Positions 7,687-16,563 of a stretch of 64,000 nt of DNA are shown piece by piece. Origin of the DNA: Planctomycetota bacterium (GTDB lineage Bacteria; Planctomycetota; Phycisphaerae; UBA1845). The first letter of the stretch is position 1, and each line of letters begins with the position of its first letter. The stretch lies in contig JAUWWQ010000021.1 of the NCBI GenBank assembly GCA_030616775.1, forward strand, positions 1 through 64,000, in the 5' to 3' direction. Under the pieces are notes generated by a model that ran no database searches, was not told where the DNA came from, and saw only the letters and a list, made by a program, of their open reading frames with translations. A program made the translations under genes and the position numbers.

Positions 7687-9360
7687 GTGACACAGTTTTC
7701 CGTACCATGGCTTCCCAGACCGGAGCGAGGCAATTACGGTTTCCCCGCCAAGGCGGTCGTGGCGGCGATAGTACTACTGGTGGTTGCGGCCGTGTTCTAT
7801 TGGGTCACGAACACGTTTCTCGGCGGACGTCCGGTTGCGATGCTGCTTCTGGTAGCCGCACCGATCCTGGTCGCCATCATGGCCGCTGCCGCAGCATTCG
7901 CCGTATCGACCTGGCGGGCGTGGGGCCCGATCCTTTTTAAGACAGCTCCTTTCCTGCTGATCGGGGCGGTGATCGCCTCATGTGTCTGCGTGTGGGCTGC
8001 CAATGCGCTGTTCGAGTGGGCGAGAGAAGACCTGGTTGCCGCGGCCGCCAATGATCCTGGGGCCACGACCTGGTTCAACGGGCCGCTTACTCTTGACGAA
8101 ATCGTAAGTGCATCACCTGCCTTGCTGCCGGCATGGATATCTCCGCTGATCTGGCCGCTGCAATTCCCGCTCTTCCGTGATGTCGTTTCGATGACGACGT
8201 TGATCATTTTCTTCACCATCGTTCCGGTGTTTGTGATCTGGTGGGAGCGCAAGGTGGCCGGCCGGATTCAGTCGCGGCTGGGACCGATGCGGGTGGGCGG
8301 ATGGCACGGTTGGGCGCAATCTCCGGCGGACGGGATCAAACTGGTACTCAAGGAGGATCTTGTTCCGAAGGAGGCCGACAGGATCCTGTTTCGTCTGGCC
8401 CCCTACTTTGCGATCATCCCGGCAGCAGCCGCGTACATGGCCTTGCCGTTCGGCGTGACCTACGTGTTCCGCGATCTGGACATTGCGCTGGTCTTTATTC
8501 TCGCTTTGCTGGGAATCGGGGTCGTGGCCGTTATCGTCGCCGGGTGGGCTTCCAACAACAAATGGAGCATCTACGGCGCGATGCGCGAGGCCTGCCAGAT
8601 GGTCTCCTATGAGATTCCCATGGGGATGGCTCTTCTGGTACCGGTGCTCTGCGTCGGGTCGCTGAGCTTGCGGGAAATCGGGGAAGCCCAGGCGGAAGGG
8701 TGGTTCAGTTGGCTGGCCTTTAGCAATCCATTCGCGTTTATAGCGTTTGTGTCTTACTTCATCGCCTCGCTGGCGAGCTGTAAGCGGGCTCCCTTCGACC
8801 TCCCGGAGGCGGAGAGCGAGCTGGTGGCCGGTTTTCTCACCGAATATTCCGGATTTCGCTGGGCGTTGTTCTTCTTTGCCGAGTATGCGGCCATGTTCGT
8901 GATCTGCGGCTTGGCGGTGATTCTGTTTTTGGGTGGTTGGCACTCGCCGCTGCCGGCCTCGTGGGGCGCCGCGTGGGGTGACGGGATCCTGGCACGCGGA
9001 CTAAAGGGCGTTCTGTTCAGCGGGCCGATCTGGTTCGTCTTGAAGGGTACGTTCTTCCTGTACGTTCAGCTATGGCTGCGGTGGACCTTGCCGCGGATTC
9101 GGATCGACCAGGTGCTTTATGCATGCATTCAGGTGCTGCTGCCGCTCACGATGATTCTGGTGCTGGGATCGACGCTGTGGGTCTGGGCGGGGATGTCGGA
9201 AAGCGGTGCCTGGACGGTGTTTGACAGGATTGTGACTTGGGTACTGGGTGTTGTGGGCATGATCTTCGCCCTGGGGCTGCCGGCCATTGCTGCGTACGGG
9301 TTCTACCATCGGCGGCGGCTGGTGGGCAGTCTGGTGATTGATCCGTTGCCGGGATCGTAG
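7687..9360 (+). CDS. nuoH: NADH-quinone oxidoreductase subunit H with extra N-terminal membrane domain
   Basis: A 557-residue membrane subunit linking the peripheral arm to the antiporter chain. The conserved part holds WWERKVAGRIQSRLGPMRVG (Trp near residue 185), ADGIKLVLKEDLVP, FDLPEAESELVAGFLTEYSG and FRWALFFFAEYAAM. Usual NuoH is about 320-420 residues and has the WER motif near residue 40. Here about 145 extra residues precede it, with three predicted transmembrane helices (around 22-40, 52-78 and 88-110) and a polar loop. The start is GTG 7687; a gaggag sequence lies about 12 bases before it. Confidence 0.93.
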   Translation: MTQFSVPWLPRPERGNYGFPAKAVVAAIVLLVVAAVFYWVTNTFLGGRPVAMLLLVAAPILVAIMAAAAAFAVSTWRAWGPILFKTAPFLLIGAVIASCVCVWAANALFEWAREDLVAAAANDPGATTWFNGPLTLDEIVSASPALLPAWISPLIWPLQFPLFRDVVSMTTLIIFFTIVPVFVIWWERKVAGRIQSRLGPMRVGGWHGWAQSPADGIKLVLKEDLVPKEADRILFRLAPYFAIIPAAAAYMALPFGVTYVFRDLDIALVFILALLGIGVVAVIVAGWASNNKWSIYGAMREACQMVSYEIPMGMALLVPVLCVGSLSLREIGEAQAEGWFSWLAFSNPFAFIAFVSYFIASLASCKRAPFDLPEAESELVAGFLTEYSGFRWALFFFAEYAAMFVICGLAVILFLGGWHSPLPASWGAAWGDGILARGLKGVLFSGPIWFVLKGTFFLYVQLWLRWTLPRIRIDQVLYACIQVLLPLTMILVLGSTLWVWAGMSESGAWTVFDRIVTWVLGVVGMIFALGLPAIAAYGFYHRRRLVGSLVIDPLPGS

Positions 9361-9390
9361 TGGTCGTGGGTTGGCGTCTTTCAGTAGAGT

Positions 9391-10149
9391 GTGGATGCGG
9401 TGATTCGGCATCGAAGAGAACTAACTCGGACGAACCGTGATTTTGACGAGGTGTGGATGTTCGCGCGGGCTAAAGCCCGCGGCTCGGGTGGATTGTCCGC
9501 GCAGGCTAAAGCCTGCGGCTCGTTCAGGATTGCAATCCTCCTCGTGCTGACCGGGATGGTCCTGTTGGCGCCGACAGGGTCGGTTGCGTGGGCGACCGAC
9601 GATGCAGTGACGGCGGAGCAGCAAATAGGCGTGACCGGCGCGGCACCACCGGGCGGCCTCCTCGAACCGATCTTGTTCTATGCGGTGGCGATGACGACGG
9701 TGATTGCGGCCCTGGGTGTGTGCATCGCCAAGAACATCGTCCGCATGGCCGTGTGGTTGTTTATCGCCCTTGGTTCGGTGGCGATGCTTTACTTTCTGCT
9801 GGCGGCGGACTTCCTTGGGGCGATCCAGTTGATCGTCTATGTCGGCGGTACGTTGATCCTGCTGATCTTCGGGGTGATGCTCACCAGCAAGTCGCCGTGG
9901 GTGCGGTTCGAGCCGCCCAAGCTGGAACTGATCGGTGCGGCCGTGGTATGTGGCGCGCTGCTGGTCGCACTGTGCGTAGTCCTTTATAGCGCGGTCTGGC
10001 CGGAAACGGAGGGAGTGGTACCCGGTGTGTCCGTCGCCGATCTTGGCCGGCGGCTTCTAACCACGTACCTGGTTCCCTTTGAGGTCGCGGGTGTGTTACT
10101 GATGATCGTGATGGTGGGTGCGGCCCACCTGGCCCGACAGGAAAAGTGA
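9391..10149 (+). CDS. nuoJ: NADH-quinone oxidoreductase subunit J with unusual N-terminus
   Basis: A five-helix antiporter-arm subunit. The family core starts near residue 75 (EPILFYAVAMTTVIAALGVC) and includes LIVYVGGTLILLIFGVML. Before it is a non-family extension: residues 1-43 run through two GC-rich hairpin repeats (translated ARAKARG and AQAKACG), then a signal-like helix ending PTGSVAWATDD. The true start is uncertain. Candidates are ATG 9391, ATG 9457, TTG 9493 after the first hairpin, or ATG 9556. If translation starts late, the repeats are leader. It ends 4 bases before nuoK. Confidence 0.88.
   Translation: MDAVIRHRRELTRTNRDFDEVWMFARAKARGSGGLSAQAKACGSFRIAILLVLTGMVLLAPTGSVAWATDDAVTAEQQIGVTGAAPPGGLLEPILFYAVAMTTVIAALGVCIAKNIVRMAVWLFIALGSVAMLYFLLAADFLGAIQLIVYVGGTLILLIFGVMLTSKSPWVRFEPPKLELIGAAVVCGALLVALCVVLYSAVWPETEGVVPGVSVADLGRRLLTTYLVPFEVAGVLLMIVMVGAAHLARQEK
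9465..9516. repeat. Paired GC-rich hairpins inside the 5' part of nuoJ
   Basis: Two near-identical hairpins, gcgggctaaagcccgc (9465-9480) and gcaggctaaagcctgc (9501-9516), each followed by ggctcg. The same motif recurs between nuoM and nuoN (14719-14771) and as a half copy before nuoB. It is a dispersed family distinct from the ctcgg/ccgag hairpin repeats. Confidence 0.7.
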
Positions 10150-10153
10150 TCCG

Positions 10154-10468
10154 ATGCTGACGATCGGTTTAACCCATTATCTGTTGGTGGCTGCGGTGCT
10201 GTTTTGCAGCGGCATCTTCACCATGATGACCAAGCGAAACGCCATTGGGATTCTGATCGGCGTAGAGCTGGTGCTCAACAGCGCCGGCGTCAATCTGGTG
10301 GCGTTCGATCGATACCTCGGTCCCGGGCGCGTCGACGGGCAGATAATGGCCCTGTTCGTGATTGTCCTGGCCGCGGCCGAGGCGGCGTTGGCCGTGGGAA
10401 TCTGCATCAACCTGTACAAGAACCTGGCGACGGTGGACGTCGACACGGCCGCAACCTTGCGGGGATAG
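10154..10468 (+). CDS. nuoK: NADH-quinone oxidoreductase subunit K
   Basis: A 104-residue three-helix subunit of the proton-pumping arm. It carries the conserved helix 2 Glu in GILIGVELVLNSAGVNLVAF and the helix 3 region MALFVIVLAAAEAALAVGI, whose Glu is also conserved. I chose ATG 10154, giving the normal family length and N-terminus (LTHYLLVAAVLFCSGIF). An upstream in-frame start at 10118 would overlap nuoJ. The spacing to nuoJ (4 bases) indicates coupled expression. Confidence 0.95.
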   Translation: MLTIGLTHYLLVAAVLFCSGIFTMMTKRNAIGILIGVELVLNSAGVNLVAFDRYLGPGRVDGQIMALFVIVLAAAEAALAVGICINLYKNLATVDVDTAATLRG

Positions 10469-10469
10469 A

Positions 10470-10540
10470 CAGCGATTGCGGATTGGGGATTACGGATTGC
10501 GGACTGGAGATTGGGGATTGTCGATTGCTGACTGCTGAAA
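10470..10540. repeat. Low-complexity ggattgc-type repeat before nuoL
   Basis: Degenerate repeats of gcggattgggga, attacggattgcgga and gattgtcgattgctga fill the gap between nuoK and nuoL. A similar tract lies at 27661-27745 between two ABC transporter genes, in both cases within an operon. Confidence 0.6.
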
Positions 10541-10544
10541 GCTT

Positions 10545-13013
10545 ATGACGACTTCACACACCTACGAAATCCTGCTGGCACTCGGCATTCTTGCCCCGAT
10601 GATCAGTTTCTGGGTGCTGGTGCTGTTTGGCCGATATTTGAGGAAACCCGGTGCTGGCTGGTTCGCGGTGCTTCTTGGCATGGGCGTACCGCTGGTGCTT
10701 GCCACGGTGGTTCTCATCGGGTGGTCGGGTGAGGACGCGGCGGCGCGGGCGGCCCTGACCGAGAATGCCTATCGCTTCCACTGGGCTAACCTGGGTGCGG
10801 TACCAGTCACGATCGGCGTCAAGCTCGATTCACTCACAGTGGCCATGTTCTTCATGGTCGCCATAGTCTCGTTTTTGATCTTCTTCTTCAGCATCGGCTA
10901 TATGTCCGGTCACAGCGACGAAGTGGACGGGAAAAGCTTGTACAGCCGCTTCTTTGCCTACCTGTCGTTGTTTGGCTTCAGCATGCTGGGATTGGTGGTC
11001 AGCAGCAGTCTGCTGTTTCTGTTTATCTGCTGGGAGCTGGTGGGCCTGTGCAGCTATCTGCTGATCGGGTTCTACTTTGATCGGGCCTACGCATCGGCGG
11101 CGGGGATCAAGGCGTTCATCACCAATCGGGTGGGCGATTTCGGTTTCATCGTCGGGCTGATGCTGGTCTTCTTCCAGCTCGGTACGTTGGATCTTGACCA
11201 GGCGGCCGCAACCTTCGCTGGGCAGCACGCGGCATTTCTGGCGGATCCGACGTCCGCTGCAGCAGGGATCTTTGCCGACCCCTTCACGTTGTTCGGCTGG
11301 TCTTTGGCTACGATCATGGGAATCGGGCTGTTTTGCGGAGCGATGGGCAAAAGCGCCCAGTTTCCCCTGCATGTGTGGTTGCCGGACGCGATGGCCGGCC
11401 CCACCCCGGTCAGTGCCTTGATCCACGCCGCAACGATGGTGGCCGCCGGTGTGTACCTGGTTGCCCGGGTGTTCAGGCTGATGACGCCCGAGGCGTTGAT
11501 GTTCATCGCGGTCATCGGCTGTCTGACGCTGACCCTGATGGCCCTGGTCGCCATTGTCCAGGTGGACATAAAGAAGTGCCTGGCATACTCCACGCTTTCG
11601 CAGCTTGGCTATATGATCTTCGGGATGGGGTGCGGGGCGTGGATAGCGGCCCTGTTCCATTTGACCACTCACGCGTTCTTCAAGGCCATGCTCTTCCTGT
11701 GCTCCGGTCAGGTGATTGAGGGCTGTCACCACGAGCAGGACATGCGGAAGATGGGCGGGCTCTACAAGAAGATGCCCGTCACGTGTTGGACGTTCTTCAT
11801 CGGTGTGCTGGCGATTTCCGGTGCCGGCATCGCCGGGACCGGCATCGGTCTTGGCGGCTTCTTCAGCAAGGACGAGATCCTGGCCGTCGCCTATACCCGT
11901 GCCTACGGGTGGGAGTACGAGAAGCATCAGGAAAGCGCCGGTCACGATTCGCACGCACTGGGCGCACCGCGCTCGAAGACCGAAGTGCGTCTTGTCGCCT
12001 TCCAGGACTCCGATCAGGCCGGGCATCGCCCGGATCAGACTCACGACGGGCAACGCGTCGAGCCGGCCGGTAATGAGGACCAGGTCCAGCGCGATCGCCA
12101 GCCGATCCTTGAGGATGGTAAGGAACCCTTGCATGCCGGCGCGATTCGCTTGCTCCAGCACCCTGAAGAGCACGGTGCAGGAACCGCTGCCATCTTTCGG
12201 GGCATCCCGCCGTTGCCCAAGTGGTTGTTCTGGCTGGCGGTGTTCACCGCGTATGTGACCCCATTCTATATGATGCGGGCGTGGTGGATGACCTTCATGG
12301 GCAAGCCGCGTGACGAGCACGTGTACAAACACGCCCATGAGATATGGCTGATGTACGTGCCGCTAATTGCGCTGTCAGTCGGCACTGTCTTTTCCGGTTA
12401 CCTGCTCTTTAGACCCTTGATCTCCGACGGAGCGGCGGCTGCCACGGCCGCGGCCACGGTGCTGGCGACCGATGGCCATATGCACACCGAAGCCATCAAT
12501 GCCGCCCACGGCTGGCTGTTCTGGGGTGTCGGCTTCGCGTTCCTCGTCGGCTTCGCAATTGCGTTCGCGATCTATCGGAAGGGATTGGAAACGGCGGACA
12601 AGATCAGGCGGGGCGCCGGTATTCTGTACGTGATCCTGGAGCGCAAGTACTTCTTCGACGAGGTATACAACTTCGTCTGGGTCAAGGGTTGCATTCTGGT
12701 AGCGAAGATCAGCCGGCTCATCGACACCTATGTGGTCGACTTGCTGTTCGACCTGGCCGCTTTCACAATCCGGCGGCTGGCGGACTTCTCCGGCTGGGTC
12801 CTGGACAACCACGGCGTGGACGGCGTCTTCAACGGCGTGGCCAAGACCTCGCAGGATTTCGCCGGCGTGGTTCGCAGCCCGCAGACCGGGCGGATTCGCA
12901 ATTATTTACTGTTCGCAGCCGCCGTGGCGACTGTGGTGCTGATATGTGTTTTGCTTGCTGGATGGGAGTCGGTGTCGTCGGTCGCAAGGGCCGCTGAAAC
13001 GACGATTCCATAG
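10545..13013 (+). CDS. nuoL: NADH-quinone oxidoreductase subunit L with a large polar insert
   Basis: An 822-residue antiporter-like subunit with the long C-terminal lateral helix. The core is clear: ICWELVGLCSYLLIGFYF, then MGKSAQFPLHVWLPDAMAGP, TPVSALIHAATMVAAGVYLV, and HAFFKAMLFLCSGQVI. Typical length is 610-720. The excess lies at residues 450-552 (DNA about 11892-12200), between FFSKDEILAVAY and LPKWLFWLAVFTAYVTPFYM. It is about 100 residues rich in Gln, Asp, His, Glu and Arg and lacks helices. It falls in the loop after discontinuous helix 12 in family terms. Third-position GC stays high there, so it looks translated. Confidence 0.93.
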   Translation: MTTSHTYEILLALGILAPMISFWVLVLFGRYLRKPGAGWFAVLLGMGVPLVLATVVLIGWSGEDAAARAALTENAYRFHWANLGAVPVTIGVKLDSLTVAMFFMVAIVSFLIFFFSIGYMSGHSDEVDGKSLYSRFFAYLSLFGFSMLGLVVSSSLLFLFICWELVGLCSYLLIGFYFDRAYASAAGIKAFITNRVGDFGFIVGLMLVFFQLGTLDLDQAAATFAGQHAAFLADPTSAAAGIFADPFTLFGWSLATIMGIGLFCGAMGKSAQFPLHVWLPDAMAGPTPVSALIHAATMVAAGVYLVARVFRLMTPEALMFIAVIGCLTLTLMALVAIVQVDIKKCLAYSTLSQLGYMIFGMGCGAWIAALFHLTTHAFFKAMLFLCSGQVIEGCHHEQDMRKMGGLYKKMPVTCWTFFIGVLAISGAGIAGTGIGLGGFFSKDEILAVAYTRAYGWEYEKHQESAGHDSHALGAPRSKTEVRLVAFQDSDQAGHRPDQTHDGQRVEPAGNEDQVQRDRQPILEDGKEPLHAGAIRLLQHPEEHGAGTAAIFRGIPPLPKWLFWLAVFTAYVTPFYMMRAWWMTFMGKPRDEHVYKHAHEIWLMYVPLIALSVGTVFSGYLLFRPLISDGAAAATAAATVLATDGHMHTEAINAAHGWLFWGVGFAFLVGFAIAFAIYRKGLETADKIRRGAGILYVILERKYFFDEVYNFVWVKGCILVAKISRLIDTYVVDLLFDLAAFTIRRLADFSGWVLDNHGVDGVFNGVAKTSQDFAGVVRSPQTGRIRNYLLFAAAVATVVLICVLLAGWESVSSVARAAETTIP

Positions 13014-13043
13014 GTTCTCTTTAAGAAAGAAGAGGACGCTTCG

Positions 13044-14708
13044 ATGGGTATTCTGACATTGCTCGTGTTTTTGCCGGTGCTGGGCGCCGTGGTGTGTCTG
13101 TTCGTTCCCAAGCAGCAGGTGCGGACGGTGGCGGTGGCGTTTGCCTTAGCCACTTTCGTCCTGTCGCTGTCGCTGTTCGGAACGTTCTTCGGTGGTGGGG
13201 AGGACTCGACCGAGGCGATATTCGGAACTCAATACGGCAAGCTGCATCACGTCGAACGGGCAACGTGGATTGAAGGGAAGAACTTCACGGTCGAGTACTT
13301 CCTGGGGATCGACGGGCTGGGGTTTCCGCTCTTTATCCTGACCACGCTGATAGCGTTTCTGGCCTGCCTGGCAAGCTGGAACTTCGACCGCTGGAAAATC
13401 AACAAGGGCGTCCGGGCGTATTTCATCCTGTTTCTGTTGTTAGAGACGGGCATGCTGGGTGTCTTCGTCTCTATGGACTTTTTCCTCTTCTACGTATTTT
13501 GGGAAGTGATGCTGCTGCCCATGTACTTCCTGATCGGGGTATGGGGCGGATCGAGGCGCGAATACGCAGCGATAAAGTTCTTCCTGTTTACGCTTGCCGG
13601 CTCGGTGCTGATGCTCGTGGTCCTGGTGGCCATGTACTTCTACAGCGACGCCCCGATTACGGCGGAGATGAGCCGCCTGGGCACGGAAGGGATCGCCAGC
13701 GGCTACCGTGGTGAGGATGTGCTGATCAGCCACGGTACCTTCGATCTGATCGAGCTGGCTACGAATCCCGTCATACAGAGCTACTTCGCAGCCAAATCGA
13801 CGCTCTTTTTGGGTCTGAAGTTCGCCCCGGTGATGTTCATGCTGCTTTTCATCGGCTTTGCGATCAAGCTGCCCTGCGTGCCGGTGCACACCTGGTTGCC
13901 GGATGCTCACGTGGAAGCCCCGACGCCGATCAGCATGATCCTGGCCGGGGTTTTGCTGAAGATGGGCGGCTACGGATTCCTGCGACTGTGCTACCCGATC
14001 TTCCCGACCGGGGGCGAGAGGTGGGCTTTCTTCCTGGCGGTCGTGGGTGTGGTCAGCATCATCTACGGGGCGCTATGCGCCATGGCTCAGACCGATTTCA
14101 AGAAGCTGGTCGCCTACAGCTCCGTGTCGCACATGGGTTATGTTTTGCTCGGCATTGCGGTGATGACCCAGGCCGGTTTCCAGGGTGCCATGTTCCAGAT
14201 GATCGCCCACGGCATAAGCTCACCCATGTGCTTTTATTTAGTCGGCGTGATTTACGATCGGGCCCATCATCGGGAGATCGACCGGTTCGGCGGCTTATGG
14301 CTTACCATGCCGAGATACGGCACGCTGGCAACGATCGGGTTCTTCGCGTCGCTGGGCCTGCCCGGGTTGTGCGGGTTCATCGGCGAAATATGGGTATTGC
14401 TCGGCACGTTCGGGGCACGTGACAAGTACGTTTGGGCGGTTCCGATGGCGATCATCGCCGCCGGCGGTGTGATCCTGACCGCCGGGTACATTCTCTGGCT
14501 GATTCGACGTGTGTATCTTGGCCAGGAGCGCGAAGAGTACGCCGGATTCTCCGACGCCAGCGCCCGGGAGACGTTCGTGCTTATCCCGATGGCCGTGCTG
14601 GCCATAGCTATGGGTATCTTCCCAATGCAGACGGTGTTCAATTACACCAACGGCACGCTGGACCTGATGCTGGCCCACGTTGCCAACGCCACGGCGATGA
14701 TGCCCTGA
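13044..14708 (+). CDS. nuoM: NADH-quinone oxidoreductase subunit M
   Basis: A 554-residue antiporter-like proton-pumping subunit of about 14 helices. Conserved parts are FFLFYVFWEVMLLPMYFLIG (with the key Glu), IKLPCVPVHTWLPDAHVEAP, TPISMILAGVLLKMGGYGFL (with the key Lys), and the discontinuous-helix region near LVAYSSVSHMGYVLLGIAVM. A gaggac sequence about 9 bases upstream could be the ribosome binding site. It lies 30 bases after nuoL. A hydrophilic loop (around residues 205-225, SRLGTEGIASGYRGEDV) is slightly longer than usual. Confidence 0.96.
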   Translation: MGILTLLVFLPVLGAVVCLFVPKQQVRTVAVAFALATFVLSLSLFGTFFGGGEDSTEAIFGTQYGKLHHVERATWIEGKNFTVEYFLGIDGLGFPLFILTTLIAFLACLASWNFDRWKINKGVRAYFILFLLLETGMLGVFVSMDFFLFYVFWEVMLLPMYFLIGVWGGSRREYAAIKFFLFTLAGSVLMLVVLVAMYFYSDAPITAEMSRLGTEGIASGYRGEDVLISHGTFDLIELATNPVIQSYFAAKSTLFLGLKFAPVMFMLLFIGFAIKLPCVPVHTWLPDAHVEAPTPISMILAGVLLKMGGYGFLRLCYPIFPTGGERWAFFLAVVGVVSIIYGALCAMAQTDFKKLVAYSSVSHMGYVLLGIAVMTQAGFQGAMFQMIAHGISSPMCFYLVGVIYDRAHHREIDRFGGLWLTMPRYGTLATIGFFASLGLPGLCGFIGEIWVLLGTFGARDKYVWAVPMAIIAAGGVILTAGYILWLIRRVYLGQEREEYAGFSDASARETFVLIPMAVLAIAMGIFPMQTVFNYTNGTLDLMLAHVANATAMMP

Positions 14709-14718
14709 CCAATGAGCC

Positions 14719-14771
14719 GCAGGCTTCAGCCTGCGCGGGATGCGCAACCTGAGCCGTAGGCTTTAGCCTGC
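14719..14771. repeat. Paired GC-rich hairpins between nuoM and nuoN
   Basis: Hairpins gcaggcttcagcctgc (14719-14734) and gtaggctttagcctgc (14756-14771), the same family as at 9465-9516, again as a pair about 20 bases apart. Confidence 0.65.
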
Positions 14772-14779
14772 GCGGCTCG

Positions 14780-14904
14780 GTATGACTCAATGAGGCTTTC
14801 TAAGACAACATGTGCTCGCTGGACCGAGAATCCCTTCTCGGTCCCAAGATACGTGCCGAGAACGGATTCTCGGCACAGCAGTATGACTCAGTGAGGCTTT
14901 CCAA
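14780..14904. repeat. Two-hairpin repeat bracketed by a 24-bp direct duplication
   Basis: A 24-base sequence (gtatgactca, tgaggctttc core) occurs at 14780-14803 and 14881-14904 with two differences. Between the copies lies the hairpin pair ggaccgag...ctcggtcc (14821-14844) and gtgccgag...ctcggcac (14853-14876). The right copy is the immediate leader of nuoN, so its upstream region seems to have been duplicated around the repeat. Confidence 0.6.
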
Positions 14905-14910
14905 GGCATT

Positions 14911-16563
14911 ATGTATTTGCTAGCACAAGCAAACGCGTGGGCTGACATTCCGGTGGGCGAGCATCTGTTCTACTTCTCGCCCCTGATCGCCCTGGTATGC
15001 ACGATGCTGGCCATAGTGGCCTGCCCGATCATTTTGGGCCGTGGGGCGCGCACCGCCGCAGTGGTCGCGTCCTTGGGGGTCGTGGCCACGTTCGTGCTGG
15101 CACTCCGAGTGGCAGGTGCCGTCGGTGACGGCGGCGTAAGTGGTCTGTCCACGTGGATCGGTGGAGGTATCCTGATCGCGGATAACCTCTCGGTCTGCTT
15201 CCAGATCATTTTGATGCTCTTTGTGGCCGGTGTGATGTGGCTCTGGTGGCTGGGCTCCGCCGAGCAGGAGCGCAATGCACCGGAGTTCTTCATCCTTCTT
15301 CTGGGCAGTGCCTTGGGAATGGCACTTATGGTCAGCACGGTGAACCTGCTGATGATCGTGGTAGCCTTCGAGGCGGCCTCGCTGCCCAGCTATGCATTCG
15401 TCGGGTTCGACAAGCGCGACCGCCTCGGGGCGGAAGCCTCCCTCAAATACATGGTCTTCGGGGCGATCTGCGCGGCGATCATGTTGTATGGTGCCAGCCT
15501 GCTGTACGGCCTGGTGGGCAGCCTGAGTGTGGTTGATGTCGCCAATTACACCGTCCGGCACTTAGCCGGCGGCCAGGCACCGATTCTACTGTGGATCGCT
15601 CTTATCTGTTTCCTTTCTGGGATTGCATTCAAGATCTCGGCGGTCCCCTTCCACTTCTGGTGCCCGGACGCCTTCGAGGGTGCCAAGATCGAGGTCACGA
15701 CCTGGCTGAGCGTGGTGAGTAAGGCGGCTGGTCTGCTGCTGCTGGCCCGGTTGGCGACGGTGTTCTGCACGGCCGTGGATTACCCGGTGGAGATGACACT
15801 GGTCAGGCCGCTGGCCTGGACCATCGGAATCATGGCCGCGATCACCTGCACGTTCGGCAACTTCTCGGCCTATAAACAGCAAAGCGTCAAACGCCTGCTG
15901 GCCTATTCTTCCATTGCCCATGCCGGCTACATGCTGATGGCCGTGGCCGTGTTCATCCACCCGAGCGTGGAGGGACATGAGGCCGGTCTGACCGCGCTGC
16001 TGGTTTACGTCATCATCTACATGTTCATGAACCTCGGGGCCTTCGGGGTGACGGCCCTGGTGGCCTGGGATACGGGCAGTGACAAGATCGAGTCATTTAC
16101 CGGGCTTGGCCGCCGTGCCCCGTGGCTGGCCGTGCCTATGATCATCTGCCTGATGTCCTTGGTCGGTATTCCACCCCTGGCCGGATTCATCGGGAAGTGG
16201 TGGATCCTGGTAGCCTTGGGCAGCCTCCATGATACCGTGGGCGTACAGGGGTGGTTCTCGTTGAGCACTCTGGGCTGGTTCTTGATCATCGTCGCCGTAC
16301 TTAACACGCTGTTCAGCCTGTACTACTACCTGCGTGTGGTGGTGGAGATGGCCCTGAAAGACGAGGGACAACCGCGCGTCCGAGTGCCTCTGGGCGGCGC
16401 CGTCCTGGTCAATCTGTGTGCGCTGGCGCTTTTGGGGCTGTTTGTGCTGGCCAATCCGCTGAAGAGCACGGCGGATCGTTTCTCGCGTGACATTTTCCAG
16501 GCAACGGCCACGTTACCTGCCGAGCCTGATTCAATAGCCTCCGCAACGGACGAGACTGATTGA
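14911..16563 (+). CDS. nuoN: NADH-quinone oxidoreductase subunit N
   Basis: A 550-residue antiporter-like subunit, the third proton channel of the complex I arm. Key stretches are LLMIVVAFEAASLPSYAFVG with the helix 5 Glu, FKISAVPFHFWCPDAFEGAK, the Lys in TTWLSVVSKAAGLLLLARL, and LLAYSSIAHAGYMLMAVAVF. Length is slightly above the usual 480-500. The nuoM-nuoN gap (202 bases) is the longest in the operon and is filled by repeats. Its TGA shares one base with the ATG of the next gene. Confidence 0.95.
   Translation: MYLLAQANAWADIPVGEHLFYFSPLIALVCTMLAIVACPIILGRGARTAAVVASLGVVATFVLALRVAGAVGDGGVSGLSTWIGGGILIADNLSVCFQIILMLFVAGVMWLWWLGSAEQERNAPEFFILLLGSALGMALMVSTVNLLMIVVAFEAASLPSYAFVGFDKRDRLGAEASLKYMVFGAICAAIMLYGASLLYGLVGSLSVVDVANYTVRHLAGGQAPILLWIALICFLSGIAFKISAVPFHFWCPDAFEGAKIEVTTWLSVVSKAAGLLLLARLATVFCTAVDYPVEMTLVRPLAWTIGIMAAITCTFGNFSAYKQQSVKRLLAYSSIAHAGYMLMAVAVFIHPSVEGHEAGLTALLVYVIIYMFMNLGAFGVTALVAWDTGSDKIESFTGLGRRAPWLAVPMIICLMSLVGIPPLAGFIGKWWILVALGSLHDTVGVQGWFSLSTLGWFLIIVAVLNTLFSLYYYLRVVVEMALKDEGQPRVRVPLGGAVLVNLCALALLGLFVLANPLKSTADRFSRDIFQATATLPAEPDSIASATDETD

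Noticed and set aside
8113-8943. 276-codon minus frame opposite nuoH
   Set aside because: His/Gln/Arg-rich shadow of a membrane gene, with no family likeness.
10830-12338. 502-codon open frame opposite nuoL
   Set aside because: nuoL is certain on the plus strand from its family motifs. The frame is a mirror of high GC3 coding. It is kept only as a question about the polar insert.
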